NCBI RefSeq assembly: GCF_008386585.1
Contig: NZ_VUOB01000056.1
Span: forward strand, 1-64,000
Direction: 5' to 3'
DNA from: Solihabitans fulvus
Lineage (GTDB): Bacteria; Actinomycetota; Actinomycetes; Mycobacteriales; Pseudonocardiaceae
Length of the DNA stretch: 64,000 nt
Part shown: piece by piece, positions 25,336 through 32,911 of the stretch
Layout of the letters: the number at the start of each line of letters is the position of its first letter
How positions within the stretch are numbered: position 1 is the first letter of the stretch
The notes under the pieces: model-generated
Databases searched by the model: none
Told to the model about the DNA's origin: nothing
What the model saw: the letters and a program-made list of their open reading frames with translations, nothing else
Program-made: the position numbers and the translations under genes

Positions 25336-25734
25336 ATGACAGCGATAGTGGGAACCCGTTCGATGGTGACCGAGGGCGTGGCCGAGCAGGCGCGGCGCCT
25401 GCGTCAGGTGACCGCGGCCCTCGCGTGGCAGCCCGACGCCCAGCTGTCCTACCTGCGCAACCTCGGGCCCGCCGCGCTCGTCGACGAGCTCGCGTTCCGG
25501 TTCGAGGACGCCTATCTCGCGCTACCGGACCTCCGCCGGCACGGGCTGGTGTCCGACGACGCCACCTGGCTGCTGGTCGCGATCGACACGCAGTTCGAGG
25601 CGATGAGCAACGGCCGCATCTCGCTGTGGTCGGAGAAGTCCCTTGTCGCGTCGGCGGAATGGCAACGCATCCGGCATCTCGCCAGGCAGGCCGTCACCCT
25701 CCTGGCGCGGCAGTGCGCCGACACGGAGGACTGA
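25336..25734 (+). CDS. Hypothetical protein
   Basis: About 132 residues, soluble and mostly helical, with no motif I recognise. The conserved-looking core is LRQVTAALAWQPDAQLSYLRNLGPAALVDELAFRFEDAYLALPDL and a C-terminal helix ending ARQAVTLLARQCADTED. The frame opens at ATG 25300; I place the start at ATG 25336 because GGTGG precedes it, but this is uncertain, and 25300 would lie only about 8 nt after the predicted transcription start. It has a good promoter and its own terminator, so it is probably expressed alone. Confidence 0.6.
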   Translation: MTAIVGTRSMVTEGVAEQARRLRQVTAALAWQPDAQLSYLRNLGPAALVDELAFRFEDAYLALPDLRRHGLVSDDATWLLVAIDTQFEAMSNGRISLWSEKSLVASAEWQRIRHLARQAVTLLARQCADTED

Positions 25735-25750
25735 CCAGGGAATCGACGAG

Positions 25751-25783
25751 GCCGGGCACCATCCACAGTGGACGATGCCCGGC
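25751..25783. terminator. Stem-loop terminator
   Basis: GCCGGGCA (25751-25758) pairs with TGCCCGGC (25776-25783), and inside it TCCAC-A-GTGGA makes a second stem; TTCGCTT follows. It lies 17 nt after the stop of the hypothetical gene. Confidence 0.75.
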
Positions 25784-25890
25784 TTCGCTTGTCAGAGCGG
25801 CGACTCTGACCACATGGCGTCAGCCGGCAGCACGGCTTCGGCCAGGGGTGTGGTGCGCCAGCCGGCGCGTTGTCGGTGCGGGGTAACGGA

Positions 25891-26460
25891 TCAGAAGCCC
25901 ATGACGTCGAGGGTCAGCGTTGCCGCGCCGACCACGCCGATCAGGCCGGCGCTGAGGGCGACCCGGCCGGCCGGCCCGCCGGTCTTCGCCGCGGCCCGCC
26001 AGTAGAGCACCGTGCCGACCAGCATGATGCCTCCCTCGATGACGGCGGTCAGCAACGGGTACTGCCACAGCCCGAAGCCCATCCTCGGCAGGTTGCCGAG
26101 ATTTCCCGGCAGCACCGGCATGTCCGACCGGTGCACCAGCAGGTCGAGCACCCAGTGTGAGAAGACAACCGCGCCGATCACGGCGCCGGACTTCCTGCCC
26201 CACCAGCGCGCCGCGAGCAGCCCGGTGACCGCCGCGATGATCAGCGCGCCGACCAGGGAATGGGTGTAGTCGGCGTGGATGATCGCGTCACCGTACCCGC
26301 CGTTGGTGCCTGGCACCGGGTCCATTCGCTCGACCTTGAGCAGCACCAGCGGCACGAACCAGACGTCCAGCCACACCGTGGCCAGCATCAGCGCCCACAG
26401 CGGCACCTGGCGCTGGCTGGACTTCACCGCGGCCGCGAGCCCGAAGTGCCCGGTGATCAC
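25891..26460 (-). CDS. Polytopic membrane protein, metal-dependent hydrolase (YdjM/DUF457)-like
   Basis: A 189-residue membrane protein with about five hydrophobic segments. It begins ITGHFGLAAAVKSS and contains ADYTHSLVGALI and VFSHWVLDLLVHRSDMP, the spaced His/Asp pairs seen in YdjM-type membrane-bound hydrolases. The GTG start overlaps the stop codon of the 31-codon ORF upstream by GTGA, so translation is probably coupled. The upstream alpha/beta hydrolase gene completes a likely three-gene operon. Biochemical role unknown. Confidence 0.75.
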   Translation of the reverse strand: MITGHFGLAAAVKSSQRQVPLWALMLATVWLDVWFVPLVLLKVERMDPVPGTNGGYGDAIIHADYTHSLVGALIIAAVTGLLAARWWGRKSGAVIGAVVFSHWVLDLLVHRSDMPVLPGNLGNLPRMGFGLWQYPLLTAVIEGGIMLVGTVLYWRAAAKTGGPAGRVALSAGLIGVVGAATLTLDVMGF

Positions 26461-26552
26461 GACTTGTCCGATCGGGCGGAGGGCCAGGGCAGCTTGGCGT
26501 CGATCGCGCCGACCAGCGCGATGAACAAGATCGCCCCCAGGAAGAATGACAC
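26457..26552 (-). CDS. Small single-span membrane protein (31 codons)
   Basis: A short ORF beginning GTG at 26552 with GGAG 6 nt upstream. It encodes a hydrophobic helix (SFFLGAILFIALVGAIDA) followed by a polar tail (KLPWPSARSDKS). Its TGA stop overlaps the GTG start of the downstream membrane protein gene, and it fills most of the gap to the upstream hydrolase gene. The ribosome binding site, the overlap and the clean transmembrane profile argue for a real gene, perhaps a partner subunit of the downstream protein. Confidence 0.65.
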   Translation of the reverse strand: MSFFLGAILFIALVGAIDAKLPWPSARSDKS

Positions 26553-26607
26553 GGAGAACTCCAAGGTGTGTCGGGATATGCGGACCTGCGCCGCCGTTCC
26601 GCGAACC

Positions 26608-27411
26608 TCAGCCGTCGAAGGCGTCGCGGAGGAAGGGCAGCATGACCCCGGCCGTGCGGTCGGGGAACTCGGAGTGCGGGTAGTGGCCCGCGTCCTCGAT
26701 GAGCCTGGCCTCGCAGTCGAGCATGCGGGCCTGGAGACCGGCCTCGGCGGCCGGATCGGGGAAGTAGGAGTCCTTGGCGCCCATGACGACCAGGGCGGGG
26801 CAGTTCACCGACCGGCTCCACCGCTCACCCTCGGTCATCGGCCCGAGCAGCATGGCGGCCAACGCCTTCCTGCGGCCGGGCTCGGCCAGCGTCGCGGCGA
26901 GAACGGCGCGGTACTCGGCCAGATCGGCCGGCGGCGCGCTCGGATGGGCGCGGCCGTACCCGGCGACCCACAGCCGGGGCGAGGCCGCGAACGCCCGCGT
27001 CAGCAACCGCAGCACCGGACCTTTCGGCGTACTGCGGACAAAGGCGTTCATCGGCACGATCCCGGCGACCAGCGTCGGCGCCTGCGCGGCCGCCCAGACG
27101 ACCGCCCCGCCGGCGTAGGAGTTGCCGACCAGCACGGCCCGCCCGCCGTCGAGGTGTTCGAGCAGGGCGATCACGTCCAGCCCGACCGCCGTCTGCGAGT
27201 ACTCGTTCCAGCCGGTGGTCGACTCGCCATGTCCCCGCAGGTCCATCGTGGCCACCCGGTATCCGGCCAGCTCCAGCGCAGGCCGTAGCAACCGGTAGCT
27301 CTGCCTGCGGTCGCCGAGGCCGGGCAGCAGCACCACGAGCGGACCGTCGGTTCCGGTGTCGTCGTAGGCGAGCTGCCCGCCTGGGACGGCGAGGAAGCGG
27401 GTTTGTGGCAC
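26608..27411 (-). CDS. Alpha/beta hydrolase
   Basis: A 267-residue hydrolase. The oxyanion region is VLLPGLGDRRQSY, the DLRGHGES loop is typical, the nucleophile lies in GNSYAG, and the acid and base appear as GAKDSYFPDP and DAGHYPHSEFPD. These enzymes hydrolyse esters, epoxides or C-C bonds; nothing in the sequence selects one. It is divergent from a LuxR-type ATPase regulator and probably co-transcribed with the small membrane ORF and the YdjM-like gene. Confidence 0.82.
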   Translation of the reverse strand: MPQTRFLAVPGGQLAYDDTGTDGPLVVLLPGLGDRRQSYRLLRPALELAGYRVATMDLRGHGESTTGWNEYSQTAVGLDVIALLEHLDGGRAVLVGNSYAGGAVVWAAAQAPTLVAGIVPMNAFVRSTPKGPVLRLLTRAFAASPRLWVAGYGRAHPSAPPADLAEYRAVLAATLAEPGRRKALAAMLLGPMTEGERWSRSVNCPALVVMGAKDSYFPDPAAEAGLQARMLDCEARLIEDAGHYPHSEFPDRTAGVMLPFLRDAFDG

Positions 27412-27451
27412 GCCATGACGCTAGGCGCGGGGTGCCGCCGCCGGTATCGGA

Positions 27452-27487
27452 CGACGTACTGGTGCCGACCGACGTACTGGTGCCGAC
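27452..27487. repeat. Two exact 18-bp direct repeats in a divergent promoter region
   Basis: CGACGTACTGGTGCCGAC occurs twice head to tail (27452-27469 and 27470-27487), followed by a further CGAC. It lies between the hydrolase start (27411) and the LAL regulator start (27541). Direct repeats in this position often bind a regulator. Confidence 0.7.
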
Positions 27488-27540
27488 CGACTGATGGGAA
27501 ACTCGGGGTCCGCGCGGCCCCGGTGTTGTTAACTTTGCTT

Positions 27541-30297
27541 GTGCTGTACGGCCGGATGGCGGAGACCCAGGAGATGGATGGCCTACTGGCCGATGCTCGC
27601 TCCGGTCGAAGCGCGGCCATGGTGATCCTCGGCGAACCGGGCGTCGGCAAGTCGGCGCTGCTGGCGCACGCGGCCGGCGTGGCCAATGCGGCCGGCGGCA
27701 TGCGGGTGCTGCGCGCCGCCGGTGTGCAGAGCGAGTCCGAGCTGCCCTTCGGCGCGCTGCACCAGCTGCTGCGGCCCGGCCTCGACCGCCTCGGCGTGCT
27801 GCCGGAGCCGCAGGCCACCGCGCTGCGCGGCGCGTTCGGGCTGGTGCCCGGCGGGAACCGGGACCGCTTCCTCGTCGGCCTCGCCGCGCTGTCCCTGCTG
27901 GCGGAGCTGGCCGGCGACGGCCCGCTGCTGTGTCTCGTCGACGACGCGCACTGGCTCGACCGGGCGTCGGCGGACGCGCTGCTGTTCGCCGCCCGCCGCC
28001 TGGACGCCGAGGGTGTCGTGCTGGTCTTCGCCGCCCGCACAGGGGGATTCGCCGGCGAGGGGCTGCCGCGCCGCGAGCTTGGCGGGTTGGACCGGACGGC
28101 GTCGCGCGCCCTGCTCGACGGGCACGCACCCGGCCTGCCGCAGCTGGTCAGGGACCGGGTGCTGGCCGAGGCCGGCGGCAATCCGTTGGCACTGCTCGAA
28201 CTTCCCGCGATCGCCGGCCGCGCGCGGACCATGACGATGGAGCCGTTGCCGCTGCCGCACCGGATCAGCGCGGCCTACCTTCAGCAGGTCGCCGCGTTGC
28301 CCAAGCGCACCAGGACGTTCCTGTTGGTTGCGGCGGCGGAGGAGTCCGGCGACCTCGCGGTGACGCTGCGCGCCGCCGCGTCGCTCGGCGTGCGGCCGGA
28401 CGCGGTGGAGGCCGCCGAGCGCGCCGGGCTCGTCGCGGTCGGGCACCTCTCGGTGACGTTCCGGCATCCCCTGGTGCGCGCCGCCGCCTACCAGGGCGCG
28501 ACCTCGGGTGAGCGCCGCGCCGCGCACCAGGCCCTCGCCGAGGCGCTCGTCGGCGAGCCGTCCGCAGACCGCCGCGCGTGGCACCTGGCCGGCGCCGCGC
28601 TCGCTCCGGACGAGGGCATCGCCGCAGGCCTGGCCCGCACCGCGGAACGGGCCCGCGAACGCCTCGGCTACGCGGCCGCGGCGGCCGCCTTCGAACGGGC
28701 CGCCACGCTCACCCCGGATCGCCGGACGCGGGCAAGGCGGCTGATCGCGGCGGCCGAGTCGGCCACCGACGCCGGCCGCCCGGACGCGGCGGCCGTCCTT
28801 GCCGACGAGGCGAGCAGGCTCGGGTCCGATCCGCTGTGCGCGGCCAGGCTGGCGAGCGTGCGCGCGCAGATCGCCAGCGAACGCGGCGAACTCCGTGCGG
28901 CGCACGAGATCCTGGTCGCCGCGGCCGAACCGGTGGCCGGGTTCGACGTCACCCTGGCCGCGTCGATGTTGATGGAGGCCATCAGGTTCGCCTGGGCCGT
29001 CAGCGTGTCCGACCTGGTCGTGCACGCGGCCGGCCGGCTCGGCGCACTCCCGGCGCCGCCGGGCGCGTGGACCGGGCTGCTGATCCGCGCCGGCGGGGCG
29101 CTCGCGGATCTCCTTACCCACCAGTCGGAACACGCGTTGGGGCCGTTGGCCGAGCTGGTCGCGTCGGCGCGCCGCGCCGGCTCGGTCGCGCCGGAGATCC
29201 GCCGCTTCGCCTGCGGGGTGGCGTTGGTGGTCGGCGACCTCGACGCGGCGCACGAGATCGCCTCGACGCTGGCGCAGGAGTGCCGGGCGGGCGGCGCCAT
29301 CCGCTGGCTGACCGCGATCCAGGCGAGCCTTGCGGTGGCGCAGGTGCAGCTGGACCACTTCGAGGAGGCGGCGGCGACCTCGGCCGAGAGCCTGCGGCTC
29401 GTGGCGGACACCGGCCAGCCGCACCGCGTCGCGCACCTGAGCGGCCTGCTCGCGTGGATCGCGGCCGTGCGCGGCGACGAGGAGCGCTGCCGCGAGCTTG
29501 CCGACCAGGCGCTGTGGCACGCCACCGTGGACGGCTACCAGGCGGGGTTGCTGCGCGCGCACGGCGCCCTCGCGATGCTGGAACTCGGCCTCGGCCGGTT
29601 CGACGCGGCGCTGGAGCAGTGGGATTCCGTGCCGGGGGGCCTGCTCGCGCACACCTACGTCGTGAGTTGGTTCGCCGCCAACGAGATCGAGGCCGCGGTG
29701 CGTGCGGGACAGCAGGCGAGGGCGGGGGAGCTGCTGGCCAGGTTCGCCGCGTGGGCGCACGTGCTCGGCCAGCCTGCCGTGCACGCCGAGGTGCACCGCT
29801 GCCGCGCGCTGACCGGCCCTGCGGAGCGGGCCGAGGGGCACTACACCGAGGCGCTGCGGCTGCTCGCGGACGGTGGTCGGCCGTTCGCGACGGCGCGAAC
29901 CCGGGCGCTGTACGGGGAATGGCTGCGCAGGGCGCGGCGCAAGACCGAGGCGCGCGGGCAGCTGCGTGCCGCGCTCGCGCTGTTCCAGCAGCTCGACGCG
30001 ACCCCGTGGGCGGATCGGGCGCGCGCCGAGCTGCGCGCCGCCGGCGAGGCCGCCGCGCCGGGGTCCGACCGACCCGACCGGCCGGATCCGGCGAGCGCGA
30101 CGGGACTGCTGAGCCTGTTGACGCCGCAGGAGGCGCAGGTGGTGCGGCTGGCCGCGACGGGGGCCACCAACCGGGACATCGCAGCCCAGCTGTTCCTGAG
30201 CCCTCGGACCATCAGCCACCACCTGTACCGCGCGTTTCCCAAGCTGGGCGTCGCGTCCCGCACGGAGCTGGCCCGACTGGATCTCGCCGGCCCATAA
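27541..30297 (+). CDS. LAL-type LuxR family regulator (large ATPase)
   Basis: A protein of about 918 residues with the MalT/LAL layout: YGRMAETQEMD, Walker A GEPGVGKS (31-38), Walker B LLCLVDDAHWLD, a long helical repeat region, and a C-terminal LuxR HTH (LTPQEAQVVRLAATGATNRDIAAQLF, RTISHHLYRAFPKL). GTG 27541 immediately precedes the conserved LYGR block and lies 5 nt after a TAACTT hexamer, suggesting a leaderless mRNA. The divergent hydrolase operon is the natural target. No biosynthetic cluster adjoins it. Confidence 0.87.
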   Translation: MLYGRMAETQEMDGLLADARSGRSAAMVILGEPGVGKSALLAHAAGVANAAGGMRVLRAAGVQSESELPFGALHQLLRPGLDRLGVLPEPQATALRGAFGLVPGGNRDRFLVGLAALSLLAELAGDGPLLCLVDDAHWLDRASADALLFAARRLDAEGVVLVFAARTGGFAGEGLPRRELGGLDRTASRALLDGHAPGLPQLVRDRVLAEAGGNPLALLELPAIAGRARTMTMEPLPLPHRISAAYLQQVAALPKRTRTFLLVAAAEESGDLAVTLRAAASLGVRPDAVEAAERAGLVAVGHLSVTFRHPLVRAAAYQGATSGERRAAHQALAEALVGEPSADRRAWHLAGAALAPDEGIAAGLARTAERARERLGYAAAAAAFERAATLTPDRRTRARRLIAAAESATDAGRPDAAAVLADEASRLGSDPLCAARLASVRAQIASERGELRAAHEILVAAAEPVAGFDVTLAASMLMEAIRFAWAVSVSDLVVHAAGRLGALPAPPGAWTGLLIRAGGALADLLTHQSEHALGPLAELVASARRAGSVAPEIRRFACGVALVVGDLDAAHEIASTLAQECRAGGAIRWLTAIQASLAVAQVQLDHFEEAAATSAESLRLVADTGQPHRVAHLSGLLAWIAAVRGDEERCRELADQALWHATVDGYQAGLLRAHGALAMLELGLGRFDAALEQWDSVPGGLLAHTYVVSWFAANEIEAAVRAGQQARAGELLARFAAWAHVLGQPAVHAEVHRCRALTGPAERAEGHYTEALRLLADGGRPFATARTRALYGEWLRRARRKTEARGQLRAALALFQQLDATPWADRARAELRAAGEAAAPGSDRPDRPDPASATGLLSLLTPQEAQVVRLAATGATNRDIAAQLFLSPRTISHHLYRAFPKLGVASRTELARLDLAGP

Positions 30298-30323
30298 CTG
30301 ATCGGCGGCTTGCGTCGGTGGGG

Positions 30324-30352
30324 TTGACGCTGTGTCAGCGCGGTTCTACCCT
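30324..30352 (+). promoter_or_regulatory. Promoter upstream of the leader ORF and secreted-protein operon
   Basis: TTGACG (30324-30329), a 17-bp spacer and TACCCT (30347-30352) predict a start near 30359. The spacer contains CGCTG-TGT-CAGCG (30328-30340), a small dyad that could be an operator. A TAAGGAAAGTTTACAAAC block follows at 30364-30381. Confidence 0.55.
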
Positions 30353-30383
30353 CAGCGTCGATAGTAAGGAAAGTTTACAAACG

Positions 30384-30491
30384 ATGTTGTGGCTCGGCCC
30401 CAGCTGGTTCAGTGCCAGTTGGTTGAGTGCCAGCTGGTTCAGTGCCAGACGGGACCGAGCCCGCGAGAGGGAGCCGCCGACCTCCGCCTGA
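30384..30491 (+). CDS. 35-codon leader ORF with SWFSA pentapeptide repeats
   Basis: ATG 30384 opens a 35-codon ORF inside the predicted leader of the secreted-protein operon, with AAGGAAA about 11 nt upstream. The peptide starts MLWLGP, continues SWFSA-SWLSA-SWFSA, then becomes charged (RRDRAREREPPTSA). The repeats are encoded by three 15-bp tandem DNA units. It could be an attenuator peptide, a precursor, or only the reading of a non-coding repeat. No modification enzyme gene is nearby. Confidence 0.35.
   Translation: MLWLGPSWFSASWLSASWFSARRDRAREREPPTSA
30402..30446. repeat. Three tandem 15-bp repeats
   Basis: Units AGCTGGTTCAGTGCC, AGTTGGTTGAGTGCC, AGCTGGTTCAGTGCC. Units 1 and 3 are identical and unit 2 differs at two positions. 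The period is a multiple of three, so a frame is preserved on both strands. Confidence 0.85.
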
Positions 30492-30554
30492 CCCGGGCAC
30501 CACTCCGTCCCGACCCTTGCCGGGGCGGCGATGCACGTGTGCGAGGAGGAGTAC

Positions 30555-31160
30555 ATGTCACCGAAACTCGTCCGGTTTCTCACCTTCGGCATCATGACGG
30601 CGTTGCTGGTGTCGCTCGCCCTGGTGCGGGACGCCGCCGTCGGCGGGGCCGACCAGGCCGCCGCCGCGACGCAGGCGCACAGCAGCACGGCACGCTTCTA
30701 CGTCACCCTGTACGGCTTCGTGGACAACTCGCCGCCGAGCGCGATCATCTCCAACCCGGTGATCCACAGCAAGGCCGGTGGCACGGGCACCTACAAGGAC
30801 CCGGTCACCTTCGCCACCGACACCCGCGAGGAGAAGCCCGGCACGATCGTCTACTACGCCTACCTGAAGAAGTACTTCATCATGGAGGACACCTGCACCG
30901 AGTGCTCCAAGGACTGGAGCGGCGGAGGCAACGGCGACAACCCCGTGCCACCGCGCAACGGACACCGCTGGCGCATCGACCTGTGGGCGGGCGGCGACAA
31001 GAGTTCCCTGCACGAGCCGGACAAGTCCGCCCTGCTCGACTGCGAGAACGCGCTGACCCAGGACGCAGGCGGCGACGTCACCCTCAACCCGCCGAGCACC
31101 CTCACCGTCGACACCACGCCCATCTACAACAAGCAGACCCGCCAGTGCTACACGCCGTGA
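30555..31160 (+). CDS. Secreted protein, possibly double-psi beta-barrel-like
   Basis: A 201-residue exported protein. The signal sequence is RFLTFGIMTALLVSLALV. The mature part contains FYVTLYGFVDNSPP, GGTGTYKDPVTFAT, PGTIVYYAYLKKYFIMEDTCTECSKDW and a C-terminal GHRWRIDLWAGG, a pattern I associate with secreted barrel proteins of actinobacteria. A CTEC pair and two later cysteines may form disulfides. ATG 30555 has GAGGAGG upstream and follows a leader of almost 200 nt. Its stop overlaps the start of the lipoprotein gene, so the two proteins probably act together outside the cell. No catalytic residues are recognised. Confidence 0.65.
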   Translation: MSPKLVRFLTFGIMTALLVSLALVRDAAVGGADQAAAATQAHSSTARFYVTLYGFVDNSPPSAIISNPVIHSKAGGTGTYKDPVTFATDTREEKPGTIVYYAYLKKYFIMEDTCTECSKDWSGGGNGDNPVPPRNGHRWRIDLWAGGDKSSLHEPDKSALLDCENALTQDAGGDVTLNPPSTLTVDTTPIYNKQTRQCYTP

Positions 31161-32857
31161 CACCACGGACCCGGTCCTCGCGCGGGGCCGGGTCCGCCCC
31201 GCGGTTCGCGGCAGCGATCACCATCCTGTTGTGCGGCGCGTGTTCCAGCGCGTCGCTCGCCGCGCAGGACGCGGCCCCCGCCGGTCGGCCGGCCCCGGCG
31301 GACACCGCCGTGCTGACCCAGAAGAACGAGCCGACCAGGACGGGCTGGAACGCGCACGAGACGGTGCTGAACCAGTCGACCCTCGACCCGGCGCACTTCG
31401 GCAGGCGCACGTCCTATCCGGTCGACGGCGCGATCTACGCGCAGCCGCTGTTCGTGCCCGGCCTGACCGTCGACGGCGGCACCCACAACGCGGCGATCGT
31501 GGCGACCGAACACGACTCCGTCTACGCGTTCGACACCGACGCGACCGGGCAGGCGCACGCGCCGCTGTGGCGCCGATCCCTGCTGCCGCAGGGCGCGCGG
31601 CCCGTGTCAGCCGAGCACGACGTCACCTGCGCCGCGATCTCGCCGGAGGTCGGCGTCACCGGAACGCCGGTGATCGACCCCGCGACGCGCACCCTCTACG
31701 TCGTCGCGACCACCCGCGAGGACAAGGACATCGTGTACCGCGTGTACGCGCTCGACCTCGACACCGGCCGCGATCGCGTTGCCCCGGCCCTAATCGAGGC
31801 CGCCGCGCCGGGCACCGCAACCGACGCGACCGACGGAAGGCTGACGTTCACCCCGCGCTTCGAGCAGCAACGCATGGGCCTGCTGTTGCTCGGTGGCGTC
31901 GTGTACGTCTCGTTCGCCTCCTACTGCGACGAGGATCCCTCGCACGGCTGGATTCTCGGCTACCGCGCGAGCGACCTCGGCCGCGCGATCGTCTACATCG
32001 ACAGCCCGGACGCCGGCAGCAGCGGGAAACGCGCGGGCGGGGGCGGCCTGTGGGAGTCGCAGACCGGCCTCACCGCCGACGCGGCTGGCTCGATCTACGT
32101 GGTGACCGGGAACGGGCCGTTCGACCTGGACACGGGCGGCGCCAACGGAGGCAACAGCCTGCTGCGGCTCGTGCCGGACGGCGGCACACTCAGGCTGGCC
32201 GACTACTTCGCGCCGTTCGACCAGGCGTGCCTCAACGACCACGACCAGGACCTCGGTTCCGGCGCGCCGCTGCTGCTGCCCGGTGCCGGCGAACTCCTGT
32301 TCGTCGGCAAGGACGGCAGGTTCTACGTCACCAGCACGGCCCGGCTCGGCGGTCACCAGGTCGTCGACCAGCCATGCGGCGCGGCCAGGTCGCGCACCGA
32401 CGTGGACCTGATCACTCAGGAGTCGCCAAACCAGACCGTGCAGGGCGGTGTCTGGGGCTCCGAGACGGCCTGGACCGGCGGCGGGCACACCTACGTCTAC
32501 ACCGCCGGTGTCGCCGACCACCTTGCGGCGTGGGAACTCGTCGGCGGCCGGGTGGTCCTGTCGGCCACCGCGCAGGCGCCGGAGGAACTCGCCTATCCCG
32601 GCGGGATCCCCGTGCTGTCCAGCGATGGAGACCGGCCGGGCACCGCGATCCTCTGGCTGGTCGGGCAGGAGTCCGGCGGTCCGGCGCTGCGCGCCTACGA
32701 CCCGGCCGACGTGTCGCGCGAGCTGTACGGCAGCGAGCAGCGCCCGGCCCGCGACCGGCTCGGCAGCTACACCAACTTCACTGTGCCGACTGTCGCGGCC
32801 GGCCGGGTTCTCGTTGGCACCAAACAAACCCTGGACGTCTTCGGCCCGCTGCCCTAG
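31157..32857 (+). CDS. PQQ-like beta-propeller lipoprotein
   Basis: A 566-residue protein. Residues about 12-33 are a lipoprotein signal ending LLCGAC, so the protein is probably lipid-anchored on the outer face of the membrane. The rest is a beta-propeller with blades such as IVATEHDSVYAFDTD, GSIYVVTGNGPF and AGELLFVGKDGRFYVTS, and DHDQDLGSGAPLLL is typical of the family. GTG 31157 overlaps the upstream TGA (GTGA), so it is read by coupled translation. It may scaffold or modify the secreted partner. The 3' end runs into a tandem repeat. Confidence 0.8.
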   Translation: MTPRTRSSRGAGSAPRFAAAITILLCGACSSASLAAQDAAPAGRPAPADTAVLTQKNEPTRTGWNAHETVLNQSTLDPAHFGRRTSYPVDGAIYAQPLFVPGLTVDGGTHNAAIVATEHDSVYAFDTDATGQAHAPLWRRSLLPQGARPVSAEHDVTCAAISPEVGVTGTPVIDPATRTLYVVATTREDKDIVYRVYALDLDTGRDRVAPALIEAAAPGTATDATDGRLTFTPRFEQQRMGLLLLGGVVYVSFASYCDEDPSHGWILGYRASDLGRAIVYIDSPDAGSSGKRAGGGGLWESQTGLTADAAGSIYVVTGNGPFDLDTGGANGGNSLLRLVPDGGTLRLADYFAPFDQACLNDHDQDLGSGAPLLLPGAGELLFVGKDGRFYVTSTARLGGHQVVDQPCGAARSRTDVDLITQESPNQTVQGGVWGSETAWTGGGHTYVYTAGVADHLAAWELVGGRVVLSATAQAPEELAYPGGIPVLSSDGDRPGTAILWLVGQESGGPALRAYDPADVSRELYGSEQRPARDRLGSYTNFTVPTVAAGRVLVGTKQTLDVFGPLP

Positions 32858-32911
32858 CCGGTCCCTTGCCCTCGCCGGCCCGTTGCTCTAGCCGGCCCGC
32901 TGTCCTCTAGC
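32843..32911. repeat. Degenerate 17-bp tandem repeat spanning a stop codon
   Basis: Four head-to-tail units: GGCCCGCTGCCCTAGCC, GGTCCCTTGCCCTCGCC, GGCCCGTTGCTCTAGCC and an 18-bp GGCCCGCTGTCCTCTAGC. The first unit contains the last codons and the TAG of the lipoprotein gene; the last reaches the stop of the convergent kinase gene. Confidence 0.75.
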
